Origin: Enterenecus faecium
Lineage (GTDB): Bacteria > Bacillota > Clostridia > Oscillospirales > Oscillospiraceae
Assembly (NCBI GenBank): GCA_018713215.1
Contig: DVFO01000090.1
Location: 1-64,000 of the forward strand
Direction: 5' to 3'
DNA length: 64,000 nt
Below are positions 24,253 to 32,628 of this stretch, piece after piece. Position numbers and translations under genes: made by a program. Every line of letters starts with the position of its first letter. The stretch's first letter is position 1. The notes under the pieces are model-generated. The model was not told where the DNA came from, ran no database searches, and worked only from the letters and a program-made list of their open reading frames with translations.

Positions 24253-25413
24253 TTATGCCTCTCCAGATTCCTGAGGATCTTCCACTTCTTGAAGTTCCTT
24301 CCCCGACAGTCGCTGGCGAAGGTCGTACTTCAAAATGGTGTACACCACCGCCGTGAGGGGGACGCTGATGACCAGGCCAATAAAGCCCAGCAGGCTGCTG
24401 CCCACCGTCACCGCTGCCAGCACCCAGATTCCGGGCAGGCCCAGAGAGGTACCCACCACCCGGGGATAGATGAGGTTGCCTTCCAACTGTTGGAGCACCG
24501 CCAAGAACACCAAAAACCAGAACGCCTTGATGGGGCTGATCATGGCCAGCAGCAGCGCCGCCAGCACAGCCCCAATGTAGGCGCCTGCCACCGGAATCAG
24601 AGCAGAGACGCCGATAATCACCGAGATCAGAGGTGCGTAGTCAAAGCGGAACACCACCATCCCGATAAAACACAAGCTGCCCAGAATGCAAGCCTCAATG
24701 AGCTGACCGGAGACGTATTTGGTGAAGGTATCTGCCGTCAGACGCACCACAGCCAGCACACGCTTGGCAATGGATTCGGGCAGGTACACCACCACCAGGC
24801 GGCGGCACTGCGCGGTGAGCTTGGGGCCGCCGGAGAGCATATACACGGAGAACACAAAGGAAATCACCGTGGTCACCACCGCCGACACCAGAGAGCTGGT
24901 GGCGGAAATCAGGTGCGGCACCGTGCCCGTCAGGGTATCCAGCACCTGGTTGAGGGCATCGCCCAGGATATCATTGATCTTATCCGGCAGGTTCAGCTTG
25001 GCCAAATTCTCCAGCGAGAGGCGCTGGGTGATAAAATCAATTACTTCCTGCAAGTTTTCAGCGTAGATGTTCATGTTGCCCACAAAGCGCTGGATGCTGC
25101 GGGTCAGCTCCGGCACCACCAGGGAGATGAGCACGCCGATGACGGCAAACAGCATCACATAGGCGGTGACCACCGCCAAAGGCCGGGCCAACTTCTCTCC
25201 CCGCTTGCCCAGACCCTTGGCATAGAGGCGGGCAAAGAAATTACAGGGGCGGCTGAGGATAAAGGCAATGGCAAAGCCGATGAAAATGGGACGGAAGGCC
25301 AGCAGCACGCCGGAACACCAGTCCAGCACCACGTCGATCTTCACAATCACCACCACCAACGCCACCACATAGGTGATGAGCAACAACAATTTTCGAAACA
25401 CTCCGTTGTCCAA
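24253..25413 (-). CDS. AI-2E family transporter (PerM-like permease)
   Basis: The 386-residue integral membrane protein has about seven to eight helices and the layout of the AI-2E/UPF0118 family. Two N-terminal helices, a long amphipathic region (about 105-190), and a C-terminal hydrophobic core with the PVAGAYIGAVLAALLLA and VGSSLLGFIGLVISVPLTAV segments are visible. Family members include TqsA and Na+/H+-type transporters, so the substrate is open. TTG at 25411-25413 is preferred, as AAGGAG lies eight bases upstream. The GTG at 25422 abuts the ribosome site. Confidence 0.9.
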   Translation of the reverse strand: MDNGVFRKLLLLITYVVALVVVIVKIDVVLDWCSGVLLAFRPIFIGFAIAFILSRPCNFFARLYAKGLGKRGEKLARPLAVVTAYVMLFAVIGVLISLVVPELTRSIQRFVGNMNIYAENLQEVIDFITQRLSLENLAKLNLPDKINDILGDALNQVLDTLTGTVPHLISATSSLVSAVVTTVISFVFSVYMLSGGPKLTAQCRRLVVVYLPESIAKRVLAVVRLTADTFTKYVSGQLIEACILGSLCFIGMVVFRFDYAPLISVIIGVSALIPVAGAYIGAVLAALLLAMISPIKAFWFLVFLAVLQQLEGNLIYPRVVGTSLGLPGIWVLAAVTVGSSLLGFIGLVISVPLTAVVYTILKYDLRQRLSGKELQEVEDPQESGEA

Positions 25414-25504
25414 CGTCAGCACTCCTTTGCTTTCATTGTTCTCTCACAGTGTACCATTATACCTCTCTTGCGTCAATGAATACCAGAAGATGCTAATCTT
25501 ACCG

Positions 25505-26383
25505 TCAGAACGAGTTGTGCACGTCGTCGCCTCGGGCCTGCTCCAGATTCATCAGCTTTTTGCGGGCTGCCGAGTGGGTGAGCATGGCGGCCAACAGCTC
25601 GTTGTCCTGGGTCTCAATGGCCCGGCGATAGGCGGCCAGGCGGCCCTCCAGCCGTTTTACCGTCCGGCTCAGAGCCTCCCGATTGAGAGAAAACAGCTGG
25701 GTCCACAGCCCCACATCCAGAGCTGCCACTCGGGTGCAGTCACGGAAGGAGCCGCCCTCAAAGCCCCGGCAGGAGAACAGCTCCTCGTCGTCGCACACTG
25801 ACAGGGCTATGATATGCATCAGCTGGCTGGTGTAGGCAATCATCTCGTCATGGCGCTCCGGGGTGGTGCGGATCACATCCCGGAACTGACAGAACCGGGC
25901 CATGCGCTCCACCAGGTCCACGTGCTCCTGACGCACTCCCTCCGGAGGCGTCATGATAAAGTGGGTGTTCCGGAACAGCCCCGCCTCGGCATTGTCAATG
26001 CCGGAGACCTCCTTACCCGCCATGGGGTGGCAGCCGATGAAGTCCACATTGTCGGGCAGACACTGGGCCCCGTCCATAATGGCCCGCTTGATGCCGCACA
26101 CGTCCACAATGACGCTGCCCGGTTTAAAGTGGCTGCGGTGCTCCTCCAAAAAAGACACAATGCCCTGGGGGTCCTGGGCCAGAATCACCACGTCCGCCCC
26201 GGGAAGCTCTTCCGCTGCGTCATAGGTCACCCGGTCCGCTGCGTGCCGCTCCACCGCCTTCTGATAGGTAGAGGCAGAGCGCACCACGCCCACCACCTCA
26301 TAGTCCTCAAATCCCTGTAAGGCCATGGCCATGGACCCGCCAATCAGGCCCAATCCCACCACCACAATTCGTTTCTCTGCCAT
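25505..26383 (-). CDS. tyrA: Prephenate dehydrogenase
   Basis: The enzyme converts prephenate to 4-hydroxyphenylpyruvate with NAD+ for tyrosine synthesis. The 292 residues show the Rossmann motif VVGLGLIGGS near the N-terminus, DVCGIKRAIMD near 97, and the catalytic His segment FIGCHPMAGKEVSGID near 117. Helices of the dimer domain follow. There is no ACT or chorismate mutase domain. The ATG at 26381-26383 has GGAAGGAAG upstream. A small inverted repeat (CCCATGG...CCATGGG, 26413-26432) lies in the leader, and the gene is divergent from a thioesterase gene. Confidence 0.95.
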   Translation of the reverse strand: MAEKRIVVVGLGLIGGSMAMALQGFEDYEVVGVVRSASTYQKAVERHAADRVTYDAAEELPGADVVILAQDPQGIVSFLEEHRSHFKPGSVIVDVCGIKRAIMDGAQCLPDNVDFIGCHPMAGKEVSGIDNAEAGLFRNTHFIMTPPEGVRQEHVDLVERMARFCQFRDVIRTTPERHDEMIAYTSQLMHIIALSVCDDEELFSCRGFEGGSFRDCTRVAALDVGLWTQLFSLNREALSRTVKRLEGRLAAYRRAIETQDNELLAAMLTHSAARKKLMNLEQARGDDVHNSF

Positions 26384-26490
26384 CGGTACTTCCTTCCCTT
26401 CTGATGCGTCTTCCCCATGGTGGGACCATGGGTGTTTTCTTTCTTTGCAGTTTAGCACTTTCAAGCGTCAAAGTCAATGGACAATCTCAC

Positions 26491-26519
26491 TTGCACCTAA
26501 CCGTTTCCTATGCTACTAT
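26491..26519 (+). promoter_or_regulatory. Promoter of the thioesterase gene
   Basis: TTGCAC (26491-26496), 17 bases and TACTAT (26514-26519) with a TG one base upstream of the -10 (TGCTACTAT). Confidence 0.55.
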
Positions 26520-26557
26520 ATTTATACTCGATTTTTATAGAAAAAGGAGCGTCTTTC

Positions 26558-27016
26558 ATGGCTTTTCACATCACCACATCCGAATTTTCTCAGACCATCC
26601 AACAGGCTCTGGACACCCTGCACCCCAACTGTGATCCTGAAAAGCCCAATCTTCACCTGTGTCCCCGTCTCGTCTCCTGCGACGGCCCCTCCCTCTCCGT
26701 GGAGTTGGAGTACGACACCAAAGCCTGGACCTCCAATCCCATGGGAATTGTCCACGGCGGCGTGCTAGCCCTCATGCTGGACAACGCTATGGGCCTGACC
26801 TGCTACTGCATCTACGGCCACTTCACCCCCACCATCTCCATGAATCTCACCTATGCCCGGCCAGTGGCCCTCAACGAGACGGTTCGGCTCCGGGTCACCA
26901 CCCTCTTGGCCGGCGGCACCACCGCCCAGCTCCAGGCCCAGATCTATCTTTCTGGACAAGAGGAGCGGGTTTTGGTCTCTGCCACTGGCGTGTACTGCTC
27001 CCGGACGCGGTCATAA
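26558..27016 (+). CDS. PaaI-family hotdog-fold thioesterase
   Basis: The 152-residue single hotdog domain has the acyl-CoA thioesterase signature GIVHGGVLALMLDNAMG (about 63-80) with the conserved His-Gly-Gly, then TISMNLTYARPV. It should hydrolyse an acyl-CoA or aryl-CoA. The substrate cannot be told. The start is ATG at 26558 with AAAGGAGCG upstream. It is monocistronic or joined to the TetR gene 86 bases downstream. Confidence 0.88.
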   Translation: MAFHITTSEFSQTIQQALDTLHPNCDPEKPNLHLCPRLVSCDGPSLSVELEYDTKAWTSNPMGIVHGGVLALMLDNAMGLTCYCIYGHFTPTISMNLTYARPVALNETVRLRVTTLLAGGTTAQLQAQIYLSGQEERVLVSATGVYCSRTRS

Positions 27017-27102
27017 CGCCACATGCTGGTTATTGACTTCTCTGCACTGTGGTGGTAACGTATTTTATGAAATTATGACCATTTGTTTCAGGAGCACTTC
27101 AT

Positions 27103-27696
27103 ATGGACAAAGAACATACACAGGGAACGTCATCCCCAAAATCAGAGGCAACCAAACAGCTTCTCTCTGAAATCTCCTATCAGTTATTTAAGGAACGGGG
27201 CTTCGCCCAAGTGGGCGTGCGGGACATTGCCGCCAAGGCCGGTATGACCACCGGAGCTTTCTACTATTACTTTAAAAGCAAAGCCGATATCCTCAATCAC
27301 CACGCCAAGATGCGGGCCCGATGGCTGTTCCATCAGGTCCCTGGTATGCTGGAGGGGCTCTCTCCCCTGGAAAAAATCCGGCAGTTTTTAGGCAGCTATC
27401 TGTGCGAGGTCTTTTTGGATGAAGGCTGGGAGCTGTGCGAGAGCCGCATGTTTTCCCGGTACTATGACAAGCGGGAGAGCTCAGGGCTGGCCTCCACCGT
27501 CCGCCTATACTGCGAAGAGGCCAAAGAGCAGGGGCTCTTAATCCCCGACTGCGACGTGGACCAGATGGCCAGTGACCTGGTACTGGCGTGCCGGGGCGTG
27601 GAGTACGACTGGTGTCTGCGCCACGGCGGCTACGACATCCATCAGCGGATGTTCCGTCTGGTGGACATGGTACTCAGCCACTACAAAAAATCTTAA
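27103..27696 (+). CDS. TetR family transcriptional regulator
   Basis: The 197 residues hold an N-terminal HTH (about 20-65: LFKERGFAQVGVRDIAAKAGMTTGAFYYYFKSKADIL). A helical ligand-binding domain with a CRGVEYDWCLRHGG segment of the YsiA/FadR-like type follows. A fatty-acyl or aromatic ligand would fit the thioesterase next door, but that is inference. AGGAG precedes the ATG. A hairpin terminator follows the stop. Confidence 0.9.
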   Translation: MDKEHTQGTSSPKSEATKQLLSEISYQLFKERGFAQVGVRDIAAKAGMTTGAFYYYFKSKADILNHHAKMRARWLFHQVPGMLEGLSPLEKIRQFLGSYLCEVFLDEGWELCESRMFSRYYDKRESSGLASTVRLYCEEAKEQGLLIPDCDVDQMASDLVLACRGVEYDWCLRHGGYDIHQRMFRLVDMVLSHYKKS

Positions 27697-27710
27697 CCAA
27701 AATAGATGGT

Positions 27711-27743
27711 ACCCCGTATCCAGGAGCAATCCGGATACGGGGT
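27711..27743. terminator. Intrinsic terminator between convergent genes
   Basis: Arms ACCCCGTATCC / GGATACGGGGT (27711-27721, 27733-27743), 15 bases after the TetR stop and before the convergent exonuclease gene. The T-tail on the plus strand is short (GCTGTTT). Confidence 0.7.
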
Positions 27744-27754
27744 GCTGTTTCATA

Positions 27755-28318
27755 TTATCGTCTTTTTTCTGTGCGGATGCGCTCCACGTCATAGGTGCGC
27801 ACAAACCCCGACACATCCGCCCCGGTCTCCACGCAGCGGAAGAAGATCTCCCCGCAAGCTCTGCTGTCGCTTCCGGCGTGGTGGTGGTCCAGCTCCAGGC
27901 CGAGGTAATCGCACAGGGTATTGAGCTTGTGGTTGGGGGACTGGGGAATGAGCCGGCGGCTCATCTGACAGGTACAGGCGTAGGGCACCCGCTTATGCCA
28001 GGTCAGGCCATAGTCCCGCAGGCACTTGGCCAACACCGACATGTCAAAAGGCGCATTGTGGGCCACCAACATCCCCTGTTCCAAAATGGGACGTATGGTC
28101 TCCCACAGCTGGGGAAAGGTGGGCTCATGGGCCACCATCTCCGGGGTAATCCCGGTGAGCTCCACGTTGAAGGGCTCAAACTCTTCCTCCGGATTGACCA
28201 GGGAATAGAACTCCTCCACCACCTGCCCCCGCTCCATCACGGTAATACCAACCGCGCTCATACGGTCGTTGAGGGAGTTGGGGGTCTCTACATCAAAGGC
28301 AACAACTCTCTGGGACAT
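27755..28318 (-). CDS. DEDDh 3'-5' exonuclease (DNA polymerase III epsilon-like)
   Basis: The 187 residues carry the three Exo motifs: VAFDVETPN (Exo I, near residue 6), AHNAPFDMSVLAK (Exo II, near 88) and HHAGSDSRACGE (Exo III with the His, near 146). It is a single-domain exonuclease, without the helicase or polymerase parts of PolC or DinG. A role in DNA repair or RNA trimming is likely. It ends 12 bases before a convergent terminator. Confidence 0.9.
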   Translation of the reverse strand: MSQRVVAFDVETPNSLNDRMSAVGITVMERGQVVEEFYSLVNPEEEFEPFNVELTGITPEMVAHEPTFPQLWETIRPILEQGMLVAHNAPFDMSVLAKCLRDYGLTWHKRVPYACTCQMSRRLIPQSPNHKLNTLCDYLGLELDHHHAGSDSRACGEIFFRCVETGADVSGFVRTYDVERIRTEKRR

Positions 28319-28388
28319 CTCTCACAGGCCTCTCTTTATGTTTTTTCACTGCCGGCCATTCTACCACAGATTTTCCGTCCCGTCTACC

Positions 28389-28742
28389 TCACAGCTGTTC
28401 CTGCCACTGGGCTTCCCGGAACCCCACCAGCACAAAGTTCTCCCCCACCACCAGGGGACGCTTGACCAGCATGCCATCGCTGGCCAGCAGCTGATATTGC
28501 TCCTCCTCAGACATGGTGGGCAGGCGGTCTTTCAGCCCCAGGGCCTTGTAGGCCAGGCCCGAGGTGTTGAAAAACTTCTTCAAAGGCAGGCCGCTCTTCT
28601 CCTGCCACGCCTTCAACTCCTCCGCTGTGGGATTCTCCTCCTTGATGTTCCGGGCCTCATAGGCCACGCCCCGCTCATCCAGCCAGGCTTTGGCCTTCTT
28701 ACAGGTGGTACAGGGGGGATATTGCAAAAACAACACGCTCAT
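28389..28742 (-). CDS. Spx/ArsC-family thioredoxin-fold protein
   Basis: The 117-residue protein is of the arsenate reductase/Spx family, with a CTTC redox motif at residues 11-14. The conserved KKFFNTSG and KRPLVVGENFVLVGF segments also appear. Spx is an RNA polymerase-binding stress regulator, while ArsC-like paralogues such as YffB are enzymes. The length and the RPLVVG end do not separate them. It is 14 bases after the EFR1 gene, so the two are probably co-transcribed. Confidence 0.88.
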   Translation of the reverse strand: MSVLFLQYPPCTTCKKAKAWLDERGVAYEARNIKEENPTAEELKAWQEKSGLPLKKFFNTSGLAYKALGLKDRLPTMSEEEQYQLLASDGMLVKRPLVVGENFVLVGFREAQWQEQL

Positions 28743-28756
28743 AAATCATTCTCCTT

Positions 28757-29524
28757 TTACTGGCTCTCCCGCCCCTGATAGGGGGGACAGAGATACCGCT
28801 GTTTGTTTCGGGCGGCCTTTCCGTACTCAATGGCCTCCACGGGGCACTTGGAGATACAGGCCATGCAGTGGGTACACTGGGCGCCCCACACGGGCTTTCC
28901 ATTCTCCAGATGGATGTTATTGAGGGGACACACATGCTGGCACTTGCCGCAAGAGATACAGGTGTCCTTGGCATAAAACTTCTTGGCTTTGGCATAGAAG
29001 CGGTAAAACGCCTGGTTGACCACGCCTGATTTCAGGCTGTCCCACTTCCCCACAGAAATGGGCGGGAAGGACTTGCCCTCCTCCATCCACTGTTCGCCCT
29101 GCTGCAATGTGGCCACCGCCTTTTGCCGCATGGTCTCAGCCTGGGCCGGGTCAGGGGGCGTAAACATCACCAGATAGTTATCCGGCATCACCACCTGCAA
29201 GGTTCCCCGGTAGGTCAGAGCTTTACGCTGGCACAGCTCTTGAAGTTTGGGCTCTGCATTGCCCACCTCTCCACCGCAGGTCATGACGAAGTAGGCGTCC
29301 CGACTGCCGCTGAAATGGCCGCTGATGATAAAATCTTCCACAATTCTGGGAATCTGCCAGCAGTAGGTGGGCATGACAAACACCCAGGGCTTCTCTGATT
29401 GCAGCTCGGCCGCCACGCCGTGGCGAATATAGTAGAAGGTGTCCAGCAGGTCATCCTTTCGGTGGTCCGCCAGCCACTCCGCACAAAATTGGCTGTTTCC
29501 TGTCGCCGAAAAATAAACAATCAT
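28757..29524 (-). CDS. EFR1 family ferredoxin-flavodoxin protein
   Basis: The 255 residues combine an N-terminal flavodoxin-like domain (VYFSATGNSQFCAEWLA, about 3-19) with two C-terminal 4Fe-4S motifs, CISCGKCQHVCP (about 195) and CTHCMACISKCP (about 222). EFR1 proteins are electron carriers of unknown partner, common in gut clostridia. The FMN loop SATGNS and all eight cluster cysteines are present, so it is intact. The short protein downstream is the Spx/ArsC-like one. Confidence 0.92.
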   Translation of the reverse strand: MIVYFSATGNSQFCAEWLADHRKDDLLDTFYYIRHGVAAELQSEKPWVFVMPTYCWQIPRIVEDFIISGHFSGSRDAYFVMTCGGEVGNAEPKLQELCQRKALTYRGTLQVVMPDNYLVMFTPPDPAQAETMRQKAVATLQQGEQWMEEGKSFPPISVGKWDSLKSGVVNQAFYRFYAKAKKFYAKDTCISCGKCQHVCPLNNIHLENGKPVWGAQCTHCMACISKCPVEAIEYGKAARNKQRYLCPPYQGRESQ

Positions 29525-29679
29525 ATTCGTTCCTCCAAGGGATCCTTCCCTCTCTCCTTACGCACACAGTAACCGAATTTGGCCCCGGTGTCAATGTCCC
29601 AAAGAGAAAAAGCTACACATAAACTCCCTGTGAAACCGTGTGAAATCTGTGCGTATCGGGAGGAATATTCCCGTTTCGT

Positions 29680-30549
29680 TCAGAGTTCCGCCTGTATATG
29701 GGTTTGCAGCACCCCTGCCACCGCCGCCAGGGTATCATCGGGCATCATTCCATACTCCCCATACTGGGCAGCGGCAGCGTCTCCCGCCGCCCCGTGGAGG
29801 TACACCGCCCAGGCCACCAGCTCCCCGGGACAGGAAACACATCCCGTCAGCTGTTTTTGGCCCAGCAGCGAGGCAATCATCCCCGCCAGAATGTCCCCGC
29901 TGCCTCCCTTGGCCATGCCGGGATTCCCGGTGGTGTTGCGCCACACCCTGCCCTGAGGGTCCACGGTGAGGGTCTCGTGGCCTTTGAGCACCACCACGCA
30001 GCCCGTCTCCTGAGCCAGCTGAGCCGCCTGCTCCACCCGGTCGTTAAGCGGCAGCGAACATCCGGCTAAGCGGGCAAACTCTCCATCGTGGGGCGTGAGG
30101 ACGGTGAGCCCCGTTCGAGCCCTGAGCCGTTGGGCCTGCCCTTCCAGGGCGTTGAGACCGTCCGCATCCAACACCAGCGGTCCCTCCACCTCTTCCATCA
30201 GGCGGAACATGAGCTGCTGGGCCCGGGTACTGCGCCCCAGCCCTGGGCCCGCCAGCACCACATCACAGCTACGGGCGCGCTCCACCAACTGCTCCGGATC
30301 ATCGGACAGCGGAAAGGGCATGGCACTGGAGCACCGGGCAGCCACAATGGGATACACGTCTCTGGGCACGCCCAGATACACCAGGCCCGCTCCGCTGCGC
30401 AGCGCTCCCTGGGAGGCAAACACCGGAGCCCCGGTATACCCTTCACTGCCCGCCACAATCAGAAGCTTTCCATAGTCCCCCTTGTGGCTGTCCCGCTCCC
30501 GCCGGGGCAGCCGGACCATCTCCTTTGTCACCCACCGTTCTTCTCTCAC
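29680..30549 (-). CDS. nnrD: ADP-dependent NAD(P)H-hydrate dehydratase
   Basis: The enzyme repairs hydrated NADH and NADPH. The 289 residues cover only the C-terminal dehydratase half of the YjeF family: HKGDYGKLLIVAGS near 22, LAGPGLGRS near 98, LVLDADGLNAL near 125, NPGMAKGGSGDILAGMIASLL near 210 and YGMMPDD near the end. The NnrE epimerase domain is absent. It starts with GTG (30547-30549) overlapping the TGA of the Cys-rich gene, with GGGGGAG upstream. It is last in a PadR-led overlapping operon. Confidence 0.93.
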   Translation of the reverse strand: MREERWVTKEMVRLPRRERDSHKGDYGKLLIVAGSEGYTGAPVFASQGALRSGAGLVYLGVPRDVYPIVAARCSSAMPFPLSDDPEQLVERARSCDVVLAGPGLGRSTRAQQLMFRLMEEVEGPLVLDADGLNALEGQAQRLRARTGLTVLTPHDGEFARLAGCSLPLNDRVEQAAQLAQETGCVVVLKGHETLTVDPQGRVWRNTTGNPGMAKGGSGDILAGMIASLLGQKQLTGCVSCPGELVAWAVYLHGAAGDAAAAQYGEYGMMPDDTLAAVAGVLQTHIQAEL

Positions 30550-30812
30550 GGCTTCTCTCCCCCTTCCATCAGCTTGCCCACAATATAGGAATAGTTCTCC
30601 CGTCGGTGTGGAAGCAGGCAGGCGCTGCAATCCTTTACACCTCCCGGGGTATAGGTGAAGTTCCCACCGCACGTTTCCCCCATGAGATACAAGGGGCAGT
30701 AGCAAAACAGGCAGTTGAACTCCTCCGGGTTCTGGGTGGGATGACAGGGAAAGAACTCACAGCTGGTATGAGAGAAAAACTCGTAGTTATGTGTGGACTT
30801 ATTATTACTCAT
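30546..30812 (-). CDS. Cysteine-rich small domain protein
   Basis: The 88-residue protein matches the 'cysteine-rich small domain' family, with eight cysteines including CEFFPCH, CLFCYCPLY, CGG and KDCSACLLPH. These suggest binding of zinc or an iron-sulfur cluster. Function is unknown. The start is ATG at 30810-30812, overlapping the DUF2812 stop by four bases, with a GGAGGG ribosome site. Its stop overlaps the nnrD GTG. Homologues often sit near cofactor genes. Confidence 0.88.
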   Translation of the reverse strand: MSNNKSTHNYEFFSHTSCEFFPCHPTQNPEEFNCLFCYCPLYLMGETCGGNFTYTPGGVKDCSACLLPHRRENYSYIVGKLMEGGEKP

Positions 30813-32143
30813 TGTAGCCCTCCAAATGTCTCGCCCACCAGCTGCATCTGCTCCTGGGTAGGCTCCCAGCCGAAGGCGATCTCCACCACACAGTCCTGGT
30901 AGCACAGCAGATAGGTCCGCAGGCGTACCCCATCCGTCTTTCTATATGCTTCCTGGGCCAGCCAAGGAGCGGCGTCTACCTGCTCATGGTCTGCCCACAG
31001 CATCTCGTCCCGGCACAGGTCGTACAAAATGGGGAGTTTCACCAAGGTCACCGTATACATCACGGTGTCCATGTCCTCTTCCGGCCCGGTCTCTTCCTCC
31101 GTAATCTGCCAGCCCTGATACTGCCCTAGGACCAGAGATTCCTCCCCGTCCCGGCTGACCCAAAACTCCTGGTCCCCCACATCTCCCCGCAGCTGCTCCA
31201 CCGTCAGGGGCAGCCCATCGGGAAATTGGCTCCACCAGCTGTCTGCCGCCGTGGGGGAAAACCAGTCCAGGCGCATATAGCCAAAGGTTATGACACTGGT
31301 ATAGGCCATGATAAGGAAGAAGTACAACGCCGATGTCACCAGCTCATTGGTACCCCAGGATGCCTTTCGCCTTCTCAGCACATCCCGCATCCACAGCACC
31401 AAATTCCACCCGATTCCAAACAATAGCACCGTAACGAGGACGAACAGGCGGGCATTGGCCCATGGTTTCAACACCAAGGTAGCCACAAATCCAGCCAGCA
31501 ACAAGACCACATACCCCAGCAGGACCCAACGTGTGACTCTGCCCCACGGCCCAGTATCCAGCCACTCCCCCTGAGCTGCCAATTTCTTGGCCTTCCGATG
31601 CCACAGTTCATACGGCACCAGCTCTGCCCCGATGGCCACAAAGAGCAGGAATCCCTCCAAAATCCACTCCCCCCGACTGGACAGTGTCCACAAGGGCAGC
31701 TCCGAAAAGCCCCATAGGCTGACCAGCAGAAAGAGCGCTATCAGGGCAAAGGCGACACGGTAGACCCTCAAAGCCCCCTGTTTCAAGGCCCGGTGCATCC
31801 CCTCCACATAGGACACCGGATCGGTCTCCATGGGCAGAGGGTGCGCCGACCAGTTATAAAACACCTGCATGGTGGGAGTCTCCACCGTCAGCTTCCACCC
31901 CGTGTGCTCCCCCAGCTCTGCCAGGTCCTCCACCTGTTGGCTGGGTTGGGGCTCATACGCATCCTGATCGAGATAGGTAACCCACACATGCGCGGTGCGG
32001 GGTTCCACTCGCCGGAACGTCCACCAAATGCCAAAGACATTCTCCAGCACCCAGCCCTTCCGGGCTTGTTTCTCCAAGTACCGAATGGTCGCACCAGAAT
32101 CAAAGAATGCCAATCGTTTCCAGGTTCGTTTCCGTGTTTTCAT
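30809..32143 (-). CDS. DUF2812 domain membrane protein
   Basis: The 444 residues start with the DUF2812 pattern (FDSGATIRYLEKQARKGWVLENVFG..WTFRRVEP). Two N-terminal membrane helices (about 120-165), two middle ones (about 200-245) and one or two more (about 265-290) follow. A soluble C-terminal domain (about 300-444) with several Trp residues follows the last helix. DUF2812 proteins nearly always pair with a PadR regulator, as here (four-base overlap upstream). The role is unknown, possibly stress sensing at the membrane. The start ATG at 32141-32143 has GGAGGAG upstream. Confidence 0.88.
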   Translation of the reverse strand: MKTRKRTWKRLAFFDSGATIRYLEKQARKGWVLENVFGIWWTFRRVEPRTAHVWVTYLDQDAYEPQPSQQVEDLAELGEHTGWKLTVETPTMQVFYNWSAHPLPMETDPVSYVEGMHRALKQGALRVYRVAFALIALFLLVSLWGFSELPLWTLSSRGEWILEGFLLFVAIGAELVPYELWHRKAKKLAAQGEWLDTGPWGRVTRWVLLGYVVLLLAGFVATLVLKPWANARLFVLVTVLLFGIGWNLVLWMRDVLRRRKASWGTNELVTSALYFFLIMAYTSVITFGYMRLDWFSPTAADSWWSQFPDGLPLTVEQLRGDVGDQEFWVSRDGEESLVLGQYQGWQITEEETGPEEDMDTVMYTVTLVKLPILYDLCRDEMLWADHEQVDAAPWLAQEAYRKTDGVRLRTYLLCYQDCVVEIAFGWEPTQEQMQLVGETFGGLQ

Positions 32144-32463
32144 GAGCGCTCCTCCTCTCCCATGATCTGTCGGTAGTCCCGGGCCTGGGCACAGATGCGA
32201 GCATATTCCTGGTCCAACATCTCCTGCCCCTTGGGGGTGATGAGATAGCTGCGCCGCCGCCCCTCCACCCGGGTCTCCACAATGCATTCCGCCTCCAAAA
32301 ACTGCTCTAAGAGATTGTACAGCGTCCCCGACCCCACATGCACCCTGCCCTGGGTCATGGCAGGCACCTGGTCCAAAATGTCGATGCCGCACCGCTCCTG
32401 GCGCAGGCAGAGCAGCACATAAAACATCTGCTCGGACAGGGTCTGAAACTTGGCCCGTGCCAT
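32140..32463 (-). CDS. PadR family transcriptional regulator
   Basis: The 107-residue short PadR protein has a winged helix (about 10-85: CLRQERCGIDILDQVPAMTQGRVHVGSGTLYNLLEQFLEA, then VEGRRRSYLITPKG). It heads a four-gene overlapping operon with DUF2812, Cys-rich and nnrD. Its promoter region carries two copies of a 15-base palindrome, the probable autoregulatory operator. The ATG has AGGTGAG upstream. Confidence 0.92.
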   Translation of the reverse strand: MARAKFQTLSEQMFYVLLCLRQERCGIDILDQVPAMTQGRVHVGSGTLYNLLEQFLEAECIVETRVEGRRRSYLITPKGQEMLDQEYARICAQARDYRQIMGEEERS

Positions 32464-32477
32464 CCTCTCACCTCCTT

Positions 32478-32528
32478 ATCTCGAACATCGAGATTCCTCA
32501 GCCTCATTGTATTCTCGATGTTCGAGAT
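32478..32528. promoter_or_regulatory. Twin palindromic operators upstream of padR
   Basis: Two near-identical 15-base dyads lie here: TCTCGAACATCGAGA (32479-32493) and TCTCGATGTTCGAGA (32513-32527). They are exact reverse complements of each other, including one more base (16-base inverted repeat), and sit 15-50 bases before padR. Their central ACA/TGT resembles PadR half-sites. Binding by the adjacent PadR is inferred. Confidence 0.65.
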
Positions 32529-32545
32529 TGTCAAGAAGATTCTAC

Positions 32546-32574
32546 TTGACAGGAAACCGTACTACTCATATAAT
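32546..32574 (+). promoter_or_regulatory. Consensus promoter of the gntR-ABC operon
   Basis: TTGACA (32546-32551), 17 bases and TATAAT (32569-32574): exact consensus, second only to the marR promoter in this window. The expected start is near 32581. Confidence 0.9.
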
Positions 32575-32582
32575 ACAGTTAG

Positions 32583-32610
32583 AAAGTGTACTACACCTAT
32601 AATACACTTT
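32583..32610 (+). promoter_or_regulatory. Candidate GntR (YtrA-type) operator
   Basis: AAAGTGTA (32583-32590) and TACACTTT (32603-32610) form a perfect 8-base inverted repeat with a 12-base spacer, directly after the consensus promoter. YtrA-like GntR proteins are known to bind GTGTA-N-TACAC type sites, so this fits autoregulation. Confidence 0.7.
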
Positions 32611-32628
32611 GGAAGGAAGTGATACACC

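Noticed and set aside
26413..26432. Possible T-box-like element (TGGGACC) in the tyrA leader region
   Set aside because: The motif is on the wrong strand for tyrA, and the stem I, specifier and antiterminator parts of a T-box are not visible. It is just a short palindrome.
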